Origin: Neorhodopirellula lusitana
GTDB lineage: Bacteria > Planctomycetota > Planctomycetia > Pirellulales > Pirellulaceae
Length of the DNA: 64,000 bases
Direction: 5' to 3'
NCBI RefSeq assembly: GCF_900182915.1
Contig: NZ_FXUG01000012.1
Coordinates: 62,001 to 126,000, forward strand
Shown here: positions 35,101-43,870 of the stretch, in pieces
Numbering within the stretch: position 1 is the stretch's first letter
Layout: each line of letters opens with the position of its first letter
Made by a program: the position numbers and the translations under genes
Notes under the pieces: model-generated
Told to the model about the DNA's origin: nothing
Seen by the model: only the letters and a program-made list of their open reading frames with translations
Databases searched by the model: none

Positions 35101-35531
35101 TGCCGCTGGCTTTGGTGACCGCTTGGATCGGTTTGTCGATCACCGATAACGCGCTCGGGTTCATGCCACAGTTGGGCATCTTGGCGTTGTTCGGGATCGT
35201 GCTGAACACGGCGATCATTTTCATTGAGTTCGCTGATCAGTTGATTGACGAGCGAATCGCGGCGTTGGAAGGCGACGAGGGCAAGCTGGATCGTCAAGCG
35301 TTGTGGCAGTGTTTTGCCGATGCAGGGAAGCAGCGTTTGCTGCCGATTTTCTTGACGACTTCGACGACGATCGGTGGATTGTTGCCGCTGGCGTTGGTCG
35401 GTGGTCCGCTGTGGATCGGATTGGCGTGGTGCATGATCGTGGGGTTGTCGCTAACGACCCTTTTGACGCTGTACCTCGTTCCGGTCGTGTATGCGATCTT
35501 GGTGGAAACGTTTGGCGTGGAGGCGGGCTAA
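32184..35531 (+). CDS. RND family efflux pump permease
   Basis: The 1,115-residue protein has the twelve-helix, two-large-loop RND plan: first helix at 12-32, the motif RVDLAEMPEDSVRPVV in the first loop, TM4 GLLVDNAVQVCDQA, and a second half starting near 570. AcrB uses two TM4 aspartates and a TM10 lysine to relay protons. Here the TM4 pair is Asp424-Asn425 and the TM10 lysine position is Asn1008 (FGIVLNTAIIFIEFADQ). A subset of RND pumps shares this pattern, so it is probably a different relay rather than loss of function. The operon lacks a TolC-like gene. Substrates are unknown. Confidence 0.92.
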   Translation: MNLPEWSVRNRTVVLSAIVLLMVWGTITFFTMPRREDPEFTIRVCVVSTVWPGATATKVEELITDKIEQEVISLEEVEKVRSFSRTGQSTVFVELNDDVAPSDIQNVWDKVRARVDLAEMPEDSVRPVVNDEFGDTAVMLLAVHQTPLKGRDEIRDADVYSPRQLEKFAERIEDDLRLVEGVAKVEKYGVRNEAIYIETNLGNWAQLNLTTAQLKRLASERNIVKPGGQVSTDAGFFNVRPGGEFDAVEEIEHIAGTVRSSEGDDSNNVYLSDLGLQVSRDYEDPPSYLCRYGDRSGSEPAVMVAITMKSGSNIIEVCGDINQRLDVLMNQQKLLPPDIAATPVSDQSLSVNAKISDVIVNVIEAVLIVVVVVYVLVGFRIAFVMAANIPVVVIGSIGLIAIFGVQLEQISLAAIIISLGLLVDNAVQVCDQARSNQIDGMKPFPAAVAGAQTLAVPMLMGTLTTMAAFVPMLFCLEGGGKEYVYSLPVTVSTTLALSWVLAMTLCVVLAGVLIRPPKPGEPASPVIRLGQRLRGWLPARWRSAVTSGSGNASNATERRDGMVQRIYGATLMVALRWKWSVLFLSVFAGVAAFKLPVSSEFFPEAANDLFGVKIYLPETATIEQTNQIAKQVEGVIRSLSEVSPEDSVMSPTSEHPAVSERLSMMRTIVGGGASRWSLTWEPEPPTRNFAEIMVRLTDGRYTKDFVDDLRIACRDGDPERGIRPVVGARVVPIKLALGPPADPLVFRIIGSGFADPAKLRQVASEVQSLVREQPEAWNVYNSWGINGFQMQVDVDRDRATLAGVTNSQIAETLNSYYSGLKLTTFREGDHQVPIYFRLKPESRTSVEGLRESFVEGDLGKVPLDAVADFRFSWQPEKIQRRNMNRVIEVSSRMLPGVAGNDVVSRLLKSPEMAGIVDRLPPGFWIEPGGAYEESQESGGQMMMSFLVSFVLISLLLVFHYNSLSKTLMILFTLPLALVTAWIGLSITDNALGFMPQLGILALFGIVLNTAIIFIEFADQLIDERIAALEGDEGKLDRQALWQCFADAGKQRLLPIFLTTSTTIGGLLPLALVGGPLWIGLAWCMIVGLSLTTLLTLYLVPVVYAILVETFGVEAG

Positions 35532-35546
35532 AGCATCCAGGTCAAG

Positions 35547-35578
35547 GTTCACGGTGCGGTAGACTCCGCACCGTGAAC
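35547..35578. terminator. bidirectional hairpin between convergent RND and fucosidase genes
   Basis: Perfect 13-bp stem GTTCACGGTGCGG / CCGCACCGTGAAC with loop TAGACT, starting 16 bases after the RND stop and ending 20 bases before the fucosidase stop. There is no T-run, but position and strength fit a shared transcription end. Confidence 0.7.
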
Positions 35579-35597
35579 ATGCTTTGGCAAAGGGTTG

Positions 35598-37184
35598 TTA
35601 TTGAAGCTGGACCTTGAAGACGGTCGCGATCTTGTTGGCGTCCGTGGCGGGTGGGGCGACCAGGTTCAGGACACCGTCTTGGACGGTCCATTCGCACTTG
35701 GGATTGCCGCCTAGCACGGTAACATCCGCAATCGATACGTCCGAATTTGATCCGTCCAACAAGTGCTGGATCGCGATTTTGTCGCCGGGCTTGGGTTGCC
35801 CCAGCAAGAATGCGTAGATCGTTTTGCCGTCTTGGGATCGAGTGAAGCGAATGTCCTTGGCGGAATACTTGATTGTCGCCGCTTGTCCGCCATGGCTGCC
35901 GTCTCGGATGGCTGCTTCGCCGTAGCCATAGATTGTATGGGGGCGAGTGTTGTAGACGGCTTCGCCATACATCTTCATCCAGTCGCCGAGTCCCTTCAGC
36001 AGGGTGCGTTGTTCGTCGATGATGACGCCATCCGATTTCGGTGAGATGTTGAGCAGCACGACGCCGCGTTTACTCCACACGTCGATCATGTTTCGGACCA
36101 ACAGGTCGAGCGGCTTGTAGCGTTGGTTTTGAACAAAGCACCAGCCATTGGTACTGAGCGTGATGTCGGTCATCCACAGTCGTTCGGGCATCTCTTTCAT
36201 GCCGCCTTGTTCGATGTCTAGCAAACGCACGTCGTTGGGCATGTCTTCTTGCTTGGCGATCAAAGCGACGTTTTGATTGCGAGCGGCAGCGGCATTGAAG
36301 TGGTGGGCGGCCATGCGTTGGCGGTAGTCTTCGGGGATCACGTCCAACCATGAGTCGAACCAGATCAGGTCGGGCGAGTACTTGTCGACAACTTCTTGGA
36401 CCAGGCTAAGCCAGTATTCGTTGAATTCACCTTCGGGCATGTTGCCGTAAAGCTTGCGTAGCTTCGGATCGTCAGTCGACGTGAACAGGTCCTTGTCATA
36501 GCGATAATAGCTAAGGGGACGTTCGCCTTCGGGCTGTCCATCACGTTGGCGTTGGCCGGTGAAGGAGTGGTGGAAGGTGGTGATGGTCTTCATGTCTCGC
36601 TTGCGCAGTTCAGCAAGCAGTTCCCCGGTGATGTCACGCTGGGGGCCTTCCGCCTTGGCGTTGTTCGGATTGACTTGGCTGTCCCACATGGAGAAACCGT
36701 CGTGGTGTTGCGCGACGGGACCGGCAAAGCGAGCGCCAGCGGAATCGAACAGTTCGGCCCACTCCGCAGGATCGAAGTGCTCGGCCGTGAACATGGGGAT
36801 GAAATGGTGGTAACCGAACTTCTCAATCGGGCCGTAGTTCGCTTCGTGGTATTCCTGGGATCCGGCGCCCCATTTCTTGGGGTTGGACATGTGGATCCAG
36901 CGTGGGTACCACTCGGTCTTGAATGCGGGAACGCTGTAGGGGCCCCAGTGGAAGTAGATACCCAGTTTGGCATCGTCGAGCCACTTGGGCGCGATGGGGT
37001 GTTGTGACAGCGAGTCCCAGGTCGGCGAATACTCTTGGGGGTAGTCTTTCGGAGTGAATTCGCTGGTCGGGTTCTCAGCCGAGCTGGGGGACGCGAACGG
37101 GACGCTGACAAAGATTGTCAGTGCAAAGCCGATGGCGATCGCCGCGTGGAATGGGTGTCGTGGGGTCGGTCGAAGCAGGGTCAT
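35598..37184 (-). CDS. exported alpha-L-fucosidase, GH29
   Basis: The 528-residue protein has a signal peptide (cleavage near Ala36) followed by a GH29 barrel: KLGIYFHWGPYSVPAF (71-88), W92/R95 region EWYPRWIHMS, HHDGF at 160-164 (substrate-binding His pair), and the nucleophile candidate Asp277 in LIWFDSWL. A C-terminal beta-rich domain runs from about residue 415. GH29 enzymes release alpha-L-fucose by a retaining mechanism; length and layout are ordinary. With the nearby sulfatase it fits degradation of sulfated fucose-containing algal polysaccharide, which is inference from context. Confidence 0.93.
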   Translation of the reverse strand: MTLLRPTPRHPFHAAIAIGFALTIFVSVPFASPSSAENPTSEFTPKDYPQEYSPTWDSLSQHPIAPKWLDDAKLGIYFHWGPYSVPAFKTEWYPRWIHMSNPKKWGAGSQEYHEANYGPIEKFGYHHFIPMFTAEHFDPAEWAELFDSAGARFAGPVAQHHDGFSMWDSQVNPNNAKAEGPQRDITGELLAELRKRDMKTITTFHHSFTGQRQRDGQPEGERPLSYYRYDKDLFTSTDDPKLRKLYGNMPEGEFNEYWLSLVQEVVDKYSPDLIWFDSWLDVIPEDYRQRMAAHHFNAAAARNQNVALIAKQEDMPNDVRLLDIEQGGMKEMPERLWMTDITLSTNGWCFVQNQRYKPLDLLVRNMIDVWSKRGVVLLNISPKSDGVIIDEQRTLLKGLGDWMKMYGEAVYNTRPHTIYGYGEAAIRDGSHGGQAATIKYSAKDIRFTRSQDGKTIYAFLLGQPKPGDKIAIQHLLDGSNSDVSIADVTVLGGNPKCEWTVQDGVLNLVAPPATDANKIATVFKVQLQ

Positions 37185-37387
37185 GGAAGGAAGCAGTCGC
37201 GTGGGGAATGGGGCTATCGCATTGAAATCCTAACCGTCCACTGGTTTTGGGGGCGGGTTAGAAATCGACAGGTAATATAGCTCGGGATCCACTCGGGTGG
37301 CAACTTGATCCATTATTGGCTTGGTTTTGCCTGATTCGCCTTGTCGCAATGCAGGTATGGTTGCGCTATGGGGTAGCGGTGCAATGG

Positions 37388-38893
37388 CTATGGCAGCGGG
37401 ATTCCGTTTAGCAGGAATGGGACCTGGTTCTTCATCACGGATGTGGGCGATTCGTAGATCAGCTTGGCACCGGGCGGTAGGTTTTGCGGGCCGCCCACTG
37501 GATCGCCTCCCTCGCCTAAATCGAACAGGTAGCCGATTCCGACTCCCGATCCGGTTTGTCGATAGACCTCGAAGCCAAGGTGATCGTGACGTCGCCCGTT
37601 GGCCAATTCGACATAGACTTCGTTTTGGAAGATCCACTGTCGGTGGCTTTCCAGTGCCCGCCCGGCGGACTCGAGTTCAACGCCCACGCGGATTTCGTGA
37701 AGCGGTTCGGATTCTCGAACTGCCTCGATCGAGACTGTCATCGCATCTTGTTTGTCCGATGCGGCGGGTGTATCGAGCGGCAATTCAAACCGCCGACGCT
37801 CACCCGGCAGCAACGCGGTGATCTGGCCCGATATCCGTTTGATCTCGGTAGCGTCTTGCGACATTTGGGCTGCTCCACCTCGATTCAATCCGCCAGCTTC
37901 AAAATTTCGCTGTGGCAATTGCATTGGCAAATAGAACTGGCTCATCGCGAGTTCGGTGGTGGTCGCGACATCGATGGTCTTGCCGGATGTTTGCGGTTTC
38001 AGATCAACTTCGTTGTCGAGCTTCCCTGAAAGTTCGGCGATTGGGATGGTCAGTCCGATGGGCGTTCGGTTGGGTTGCCACGAGATCACGATAGTTAAGT
38101 TCAGGCTACTTTGCAGTGGCGAACCGAGCACGCGGCGGGCGGTAACGATGGTGGGTTCCAAACGGTAGATCCCTGAGTAGGCGGCACTGTCGACGCGTGA
38201 GGGTCGGTCTTCGGAACGCGGGATCAGCGCGAGCGTTTCGTGGTCGCCAGCATAGAAATTGATGTCGAGGTTGGTTTGATCCAGGACCGTGTCGAGGGAT
38301 TCCCAAAATCCGAGTGCGACCGAGGGCGGCCGGATCTTTTGGGTCAAATCAAGCGACGCGCCGCCGGGTGCGGTATCGAATTCCACACCGCTGGCCGTTG
38401 AGATGGCTTCGAGTGCGTCGCCTAACGTTTTGGCGTTCTGCAATTTGACGACGGTCAATTCCAGTTCGGTTCGCGTGGCGGAGGCCTGCCATTGCTTTTG
38501 AATCCTGGCAAGCCGTTGTTGGGCGTCGATGGAGAGGTGATCCAGAATGACGGGAACGTGCTGCGCCGCATCGGGACCGGCTTGGATCAGTCGTTGCTCG
38601 GCTTCGCGACGGGCTTGTGCCTTGGGGGCGTCCAGCTCGGCGATCCAGATAGGCACGTCGGCGGCAAGATCGGCGGTAAGTTCGTTGACGGAATCAGCAG
38701 CAGGAACGCTGGCAGGCTGGTCGCTGATTGCGGGGACAGCGACGAGAGATGTGCAGATCATTGCGATTGGCATCAACATCGCGATCCGTCGGCTGCCGAA
38801 ACCCATCGCGGCTGAAAGGATGTCTGCGCGAACGCGGCTCGATACAACCGTCGGGACCGGAATATTCAGAACGTTCTTGGAGGCGAAGTTCAT
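37388..38893 (-). CDS. exported protein of unknown function with a short STN-like segment
   Basis: The product is up to 501 residues. A hydrophobic signal-like stretch lies at about 38-58 (GSRRIAMLMPIAMICTSLVA), so the true start may be the in-frame ATG at 38806, which would give 472 residues; neither start has a ribosome site. An alpha-helical region with Ala/Gln-rich helices (about 65-150) is followed by KTLGDALEAISTASGVEFDT, which resembles the first helix and strand of secretin/TonB short N-terminal domains. A long beta-rich region follows. No catalytic motif was seen. Confidence 0.72.
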   Translation of the reverse strand: MNFASKNVLNIPVPTVVSSRVRADILSAAMGFGSRRIAMLMPIAMICTSLVAVPAISDQPASVPAADSVNELTADLAADVPIWIAELDAPKAQARREAEQRLIQAGPDAAQHVPVILDHLSIDAQQRLARIQKQWQASATRTELELTVVKLQNAKTLGDALEAISTASGVEFDTAPGGASLDLTQKIRPPSVALGFWESLDTVLDQTNLDINFYAGDHETLALIPRSEDRPSRVDSAAYSGIYRLEPTIVTARRVLGSPLQSSLNLTIVISWQPNRTPIGLTIPIAELSGKLDNEVDLKPQTSGKTIDVATTTELAMSQFYLPMQLPQRNFEAGGLNRGGAAQMSQDATEIKRISGQITALLPGERRRFELPLDTPAASDKQDAMTVSIEAVRESEPLHEIRVGVELESAGRALESHRQWIFQNEVYVELANGRRHDHLGFEVYRQTGSGVGIGYLFDLGEGGDPVGGPQNLPPGAKLIYESPTSVMKNQVPFLLNGIPLP

Positions 38894-39037
38894 TGGGGAG
38901 TCTGTCCAGGGAAAACGGTGGGCGGCTTGTTGCTCAATTCTAACCTAACGTTGAAGTGACTGCGTTATTGCCGGGGGGCATTGCGGCGGTCAGCCTTTTC
39001 TCTTGAATTCGCTCTTCTTTGACCCACTGCCCCCAAT

Positions 39038-40162
39038 ATGTATCCGACCAAGCTGCGACGCTGGCACTCGGCCATGATTCGGACCTGTTCCGCACTCGTG
39101 TTATTGGCTTGTTGCTGGACGCCTGTCTTTGCCAACGGACTGCAGCCCTTCCGTGGTCCGCAGCCGGTTCGCTTTCTGGTGGGTACGAACTGGCAAACCG
39201 GATTGCACTTGATTGATTCGTCGACCGAGTCGTTGGTGATGGCTCGCGATGGATGGCTGCATACCGTTGCGGCAGATTCTCGGCAAACCAAAATGCAACC
39301 GACTCGAAAGCGTTTTGAACCGGCCTCGGCGATGCAGATGCGGAATCAATTGCGCGCTGAATTCGGTTCCGACTTTGATGTCGTCGCAACCCAAAACTTC
39401 CTAGTCGTTCAGCCTCGCGGACGCGGCGATCGTTGGCCAGAAATGTTTGAGGACTGCCATCGCTCATTCGTTGACTTCATGACCAAGCGAGGTGTCCAAG
39501 TTCGACATGGACGATTCCCGATGGTCGCCGTGGTGTTACCCGATGCACGAGCGATGTACGCGGAACTGGATCGATTGAAGATCGATGTCTCGCGGGTTTC
39601 GGGAATTTACGCTAACCGTTGCAACCGAGTGATGACGCACGACGGTGGTCGGTTGGCATCGATCGCGGCAACGGTGCGACATGAAGCGGCTCACCAGTCC
39701 GCATTCAACACGGGCGTGCACAGCCGGGTGAACGACACGCCGAGCTGGATTACTGAGGGCGTCGGCCAAATGTTTGAACCGGCCGCGATTAATTCGGCCG
39801 GAGCGAGCCAACGGATCGGTGAACGAGTGAACGCCGAATCGATGGCGCATCTTCGCAAGACCATGACGCTGCGAAGTTCCAAGGACTTGGCCGGTTGGGT
39901 GCAACGTTTAGTTGATGGTGACGAAGCGTTCCGCGATCCCGTTGAGGTTCACACAGCCTATTCAGTCGCCTGGGCGATGATGTTCTATCTATCGGAGCGA
40001 GACAACGAAGGGTTCGCCGACATCTTGAACTTCACCGCGACTCGGCCACCGTTCGAGACTTATCGCCGAGGCCAGCGTCGAATTGATTTCGAACGCATTA
40101 TGGGGACTGATACGTTAACGTTCGCCAACCGCTTGGCACGTTTTTTAAACGACTTGCCGTAG
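39038..40162 (+). CDS. exported DUF1570-like gluzincin metallopeptidase
   Basis: The 374-residue protein carries a signal-type N-terminus (hydrophobic core at 14-30; an alternative ATG at 39074 starts directly before it). The core has the zinc-peptidase motif HEAAH at 215-219 in AATVRHEAAHQSAF, and a downstream glutamate, Glu240 in PSWITEGVGQMFE, as likely third ligand. This spacing matches DUF1570-type planctomycete proteins. The C-terminal part is helical. Substrate unknown. It ends 24 bases before the convergent CxxC protein gene. Compare the LRR-fused relative at 45447. Confidence 0.82.
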   Translation: MYPTKLRRWHSAMIRTCSALVLLACCWTPVFANGLQPFRGPQPVRFLVGTNWQTGLHLIDSSTESLVMARDGWLHTVAADSRQTKMQPTRKRFEPASAMQMRNQLRAEFGSDFDVVATQNFLVVQPRGRGDRWPEMFEDCHRSFVDFMTKRGVQVRHGRFPMVAVVLPDARAMYAELDRLKIDVSRVSGIYANRCNRVMTHDGGRLASIAATVRHEAAHQSAFNTGVHSRVNDTPSWITEGVGQMFEPAAINSAGASQRIGERVNAESMAHLRKTMTLRSSKDLAGWVQRLVDGDEAFRDPVEVHTAYSVAWAMMFYLSERDNEGFADILNFTATRPPFETYRRGQRRIDFERIMGTDTLTFANRLARFLNDLP

Positions 40163-40186
40163 ACTCGATCGTGTTGCTGATGAAGT

Positions 40187-40636
40187 CTAGTTGTTGCTGA
40201 AGTGCAGCTTCAACATGCGATCCACGCTGAGCGGGTTGCGAGCGTATTTTGCATAGCACTCGGGGCACAGATCAAAGCTGCTTCCAATCGAACCGGCTTC
40301 GTCTTGGTCGAGTGCTTCGATGATGGCTGGCTCATTCATCGGATGAGTCTCGTCGTGGTCCGGGATCGAAGCGTGGTCCGGGATCGAAGCGAGTTCCTCT
40401 CCACGGCAGAGCATGTCGTTGAGGTATTCGAGTGACTCGGTCGTCTCTTCCAGCATTTCACTTTCGAGGGTGTCGTTCAGATCGGCTAGGTGATCGATTG
40501 CTTCATCGTCGACGACTTGAACGCAGTCCGTCTCGTTATCCTCGGCGACCACTTCAACGTCGATATGAACCACGTAGCGCCGCTCCATTTCTGGATTCAT
40601 CGTGCGCTGACAACGATCGCAAATGTAATGGATCAT
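40187..40636 (-). CDS. small acidic protein with paired CxxC motifs
   Basis: This 149-residue cytoplasmic-type protein has C6-D-R-C9 at the N-terminus (MIHYICDRCQRTM) and C124-P-E-C127 near the C-terminus. The four cysteines could bind one zinc as a split zinc ribbon. The region between them is strongly acidic and helical, and contains a tandem duplication ASIPDHASIPDH from an 18-bp DNA repeat (40354-40389). I do not recognise the family; roles such as a regulator or protein-binding adaptor are open. The gene is divergent from the PVC dehydrogenase. Confidence 0.75.
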   Translation of the reverse strand: MIHYICDRCQRTMNPEMERRYVVHIDVEVVAEDNETDCVQVVDDEAIDHLADLNDTLESEMLEETTESLEYLNDMLCRGEELASIPDHASIPDHDETHPMNEPAIIEALDQDEAGSIGSSFDLCPECYAKYARNPLSVDRMLKLHFSNN

Positions 40637-41024
40637 CGAAGGGGATCTCTTTGTGAACGAGATGTGGGAAAAAGATCACGAAGCGAAGAAGTAGAAAAGC
40701 ACTCAACAAAGAATGTTGCTTTGTGTCTCTATCATCGTAGTTGTCTCGCGAGACCACTCGCAAGTGTTTTTCTTGCATCGCCCCCCCTGGCAAATCAAAA
40801 AAGTTGCCAACTCCGATTCCATTGAGACGTCCAGACTGGTCGTTCGGGTGTTGAATTTGAAGCGTGAGAGTCCGCACGCTAGCAATGGTTGGCGATATCC
40901 AGAACGCTGGGGTACAATACGGATCCTTCCCTCTCACTCTTCGCGTGTAGCGTCCCCTTTGCGACGTCCCCTGTGCGACGCGATTCGATGAGTCCTCCCT
41001 CTCGCTTGTTGCGGATTTTTGTCC
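40637..41024. other. 388-base divergent intergenic region
   Basis: It separates the CxxC protein gene (minus) from the PVC dehydrogenase gene (plus). It contains a perfect 12-bp palindrome GTCTCGCGAGAC (40743-40754), about 110 bases upstream of the minus-strand start. No convincing -35/-10 or terminator was identified, and no additional gene. Confidence 0.5.
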
Positions 41025-43655
41025 ATGAAGTTGTTTGTTCGATGTCGTTTGTTGGTGGCTGACGGTGCTGAGCCGCTTATCCGCAGGAAAGCCAGATCGG
41101 TCGTGTTTGCGATGACTGGTTTCGTGGTCGCTTTGGCGGGATTTGCGGGGCAGCAGGCCGCAAAAGGCGCGGGATTGGGCGTAACTTCGCCCGACAAAGT
41201 GCGTGTTCCGGAAGGCTTCGAAGTCGACTTGGTGCACGCGGTGACCGCGGAAGGCGACGGTTCTTGGGTCAGTTTGACCACGGACCCGAAGGGACGCCTG
41301 ATCGCTTGCGATCAATACGGTGGCTTGTTCCGGATCGATGTGTCGGGGGACTCGGGCAAGGTTGAAAAGCTGGACGCCGATCTGAAGGGGGCACAGGGAT
41401 TGTTGTGTGCGTTCGGTTCGCTGTATGCCAACGTGAACAGCAATGAATTTCCAGCCGGCGTGTGGCGGTTGACGGATACGAACGGCGACGATCAATACGA
41501 CAAAAAAGAACATCTAATTCCGCTCAACAGTGGTGGCGAACACGGACCACACGGGCTGATTTTGACACCGGACGGCAAACGGATTTTGTCGGTCCAGGGC
41601 AACAACACGAAGATGCCCGATGTTTTCGACAGCTCCCGAGTGCCAAAGAACTGGTCTGAAGATCACTTGTTGGGGCGGATGCCCGACGCCCGGGGGCACA
41701 ACGCGAATCGACTGGCGCCCGGCGGATTCATCATGTCTTTCAATCCCGGTGGCGGTGAGCGAGAACTGATTGCGACGGGGTTTCGAAACCCGTATGACAT
41801 CGCGCTCAACGAAGCCGGCGAATTGATGACCTACGACGCCGACATGGAATGGGACGTCGGCACGCCTTGGTATCGTCCGACGCGAGTGAACCATGTGATC
41901 AGCGGCGGTGAGTTTGGCTGGCGAAACGGAACCGGCAAATGGCCTGCGTACTATCCCGACTCTTTCGGTGCCGCGGTTGATATTGGTCCTGGTTCGCCAA
42001 CGGGAATCTGTTTTGGATACGGTACCAATTTTCCAAGCAAGTTCCAAAAAGCGTTGTTCATCGCGGATTGGAGTTACGGGAATATCCATGCGGTGCATTT
42101 GACCGAAGACGGTTCGTCATACGGAGGTTCCTATGAAATTTTCGCGACCGCGGCTCCTCTGCCGGTGACCGACATGGTCGTTCACTCAGACGGGAATCTG
42201 TATTTCACGATCGGTGGACGCCGCACCCAAAGCGGCCTGTATCGCGTTCGCTATGTTGGCTCGGACGCCAGTACTTCGGAAACTAGTACTGCGGAATTGG
42301 CTGCGTCGGAATCGTCAGTGGTTGCTAGTCAACAGTCTGCTCAGAAGTGCGAAGCCATGCGGGCGACGCGGCATCAGTTAGAGGCTTTGCACGTGGATGA
42401 CGCGGTACTGTCGCTTCCCGCTGGCGAGGCCGTTGAACTCGCGCTGCAACATCTTGACGACGATGACCGAGCGATTCGGTTTGCGTCGCGGGTGGCTCTG
42501 GAACATCGCGACGTGGAATTGTGGAAGGATCAAGTGTTGGCATTGGATTCGCCGCGGGCACGAACGTTGGGCTTGATCGCGTTGGCTCGTTGTGGTCAGC
42601 CCGACAGCCAGTCAGCCGCGATGGATTCGTTGTTGAAGATTGATTTCGCGAAGTTGGACGATCAGGGGCAGATCGCGGTACTGCGAGCGGCCGGTTTGAT
42701 TGCGATGCGTTTGGGTGACTTCACTGATTCGCAGACTCAGCAATTGCTCGAGAAACTGGATGGCGTTTTCCCAACCAAGTTTGACAACGTTAACCGTGAA
42801 CTGGCCATGATGCTGGTTCGGTTGAACGCGCCGGGTTCGACGGCGGCGTTGATTGAAAAACAATTCGACTCACCCAGCCAGGAATCGCAGATTCACTATG
42901 CGATGACGCTTCGAAACGCAACGGAAGGCTGGAACGACGATTTACGGCGGAGGTACTTAGGTTGGTTCCACCAGATGGCGACTGCTCGTGGCGGGATGTC
43001 CTTTGGTGGTTTCCTGGACAACATCAAAGCGGAGTGGGTGAAGGGACTGACCGAGGATCAGCGAACTTCGCTTGCCGACGCGATCAATCCGCCGGTGTCG
43101 ACCGAGGAACAAGCTCCGGCCAAGTCGCGGCCATTTGTGAAGCAGTACACCGTCGACGATTTGGTTGGACAGGTGGAAAGCTCGACTCATCAGCCGGACT
43201 TTGCCAGCGGAAAGTCATTGTTCGCCGACTCGCAGTGCTACAAGTGTCACCGCATGGGATTGCAGGGTGGAATCTTGGGGCCCGATTTGACCAGTGCGGG
43301 TGGGAAGTTCAACATCAAAGACATGCTGATTTCAATCGTGGACCCCAGCAAAGTGATCAGCGATCAGTACGGTGCGACTCAGTTTCTAACCGTGGATGGC
43401 GAGGTTTTGACGGGCCGGATCATCAACGTGTTTGGCGATCAGGTGAGTGTGATGACCAACATGTTGGATCCATCCAAGCTGACCAGGTTGAAGTTGGATG
43501 ATGTCGAAGAGTCCAACGAGTCTCGCGTGAGCATGATGCCAACCGGATTGTTGGACACGCTGACGGTGGACGAAATCATCGACCTGGTCGCTTACTTGCG
43601 AGCGGGCGGCAACGCTGAGCATTCGGTTTATGCGAAACCGAGTGATGGCCGCTGA
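41025..43655 (+). CDS. PVC-type membrane-bound dehydrogenase with C-terminal cytochrome c domain
   Basis: From the ATG at 41025 the protein is 876 residues. A basic start and a hydrophobic segment at about 27-48 act as signal or anchor. Residues about 60-420 form a beta-propeller like glucose/sorbosone dehydrogenases (VPEGFEVDLVHAV; HGPHGLILTPDGKRI; GGEFGWRNGTGKWPAYYPDS; GLYRVRYVG). About 440-690 is helical, HEAT-like. The end is a PVC-type haem domain: CYKCH at 738-742 in FADSQCYKCHRMGLQGG, then DLTSAGGKFNIKDML. Members are abundant in planctomycetes and are thought to oxidise sugars or alcohols; the substrate is unknown. A TTG two codons upstream is unlikely. Confidence 0.9.
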   Translation: MKLFVRCRLLVADGAEPLIRRKARSVVFAMTGFVVALAGFAGQQAAKGAGLGVTSPDKVRVPEGFEVDLVHAVTAEGDGSWVSLTTDPKGRLIACDQYGGLFRIDVSGDSGKVEKLDADLKGAQGLLCAFGSLYANVNSNEFPAGVWRLTDTNGDDQYDKKEHLIPLNSGGEHGPHGLILTPDGKRILSVQGNNTKMPDVFDSSRVPKNWSEDHLLGRMPDARGHNANRLAPGGFIMSFNPGGGERELIATGFRNPYDIALNEAGELMTYDADMEWDVGTPWYRPTRVNHVISGGEFGWRNGTGKWPAYYPDSFGAAVDIGPGSPTGICFGYGTNFPSKFQKALFIADWSYGNIHAVHLTEDGSSYGGSYEIFATAAPLPVTDMVVHSDGNLYFTIGGRRTQSGLYRVRYVGSDASTSETSTAELAASESSVVASQQSAQKCEAMRATRHQLEALHVDDAVLSLPAGEAVELALQHLDDDDRAIRFASRVALEHRDVELWKDQVLALDSPRARTLGLIALARCGQPDSQSAAMDSLLKIDFAKLDDQGQIAVLRAAGLIAMRLGDFTDSQTQQLLEKLDGVFPTKFDNVNRELAMMLVRLNAPGSTAALIEKQFDSPSQESQIHYAMTLRNATEGWNDDLRRRYLGWFHQMATARGGMSFGGFLDNIKAEWVKGLTEDQRTSLADAINPPVSTEEQAPAKSRPFVKQYTVDDLVGQVESSTHQPDFASGKSLFADSQCYKCHRMGLQGGILGPDLTSAGGKFNIKDMLISIVDPSKVISDQYGATQFLTVDGEVLTGRIINVFGDQVSVMTNMLDPSKLTRLKLDDVEESNESRVSMMPTGLLDTLTVDEIIDLVAYLRAGGNAEHSVYAKPSDGR

Positions 43656-43721
43656 GAAGCGAGAAGCGAGAAGCGAGAAGCTAGTTGCTAGTTGCTAGTT
43701 GCTAGTTGCTAGTTGCTAGTA
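43654..43721. repeat. two abutting heptanucleotide arrays
   Basis: Four units of GAGAAGC (43654-43681) switch directly to five units of TAGTTGC (43682-43716) and a partial sixth. The first unit overlaps the TGA stop of the dehydrogenase gene. They are contiguous with no spacers: a compound microsatellite likely to vary between strains. Confidence 0.92.
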
Positions 43722-43793
43722 TTTCGGGGCATCTGGTTGATGGCCTGGCAATACTTGAGTTCACTGGGAACTCATTGCTCTCTGCCTTAACAT

Positions 43794-43811
43794 CCAGCCC
43801 AGCCGGGCTGG
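43794..43811. terminator. GC-rich hairpin between convergent genes
   Basis: CCAGCCC (43794-43800), loop AGCC, GGGCTGG (43805-43811), lying between the dehydrogenase stop and the sulfatase stop. There is no T-run; it is a plausible shared terminator. Confidence 0.5.
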
Positions 43812-43870
43812 GTGTGGCTTGACGATCTCGATGGCCTTCGCTGTCTGTTTCGCGGCGAAGTTGAATCGTG

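Noticed and set aside
36546-37007. Plus-strand frame of 153 codons opposite the fucosidase
   Set aside because: It lies entirely within the conserved GH29 coding region on the other strand and shows no domain.
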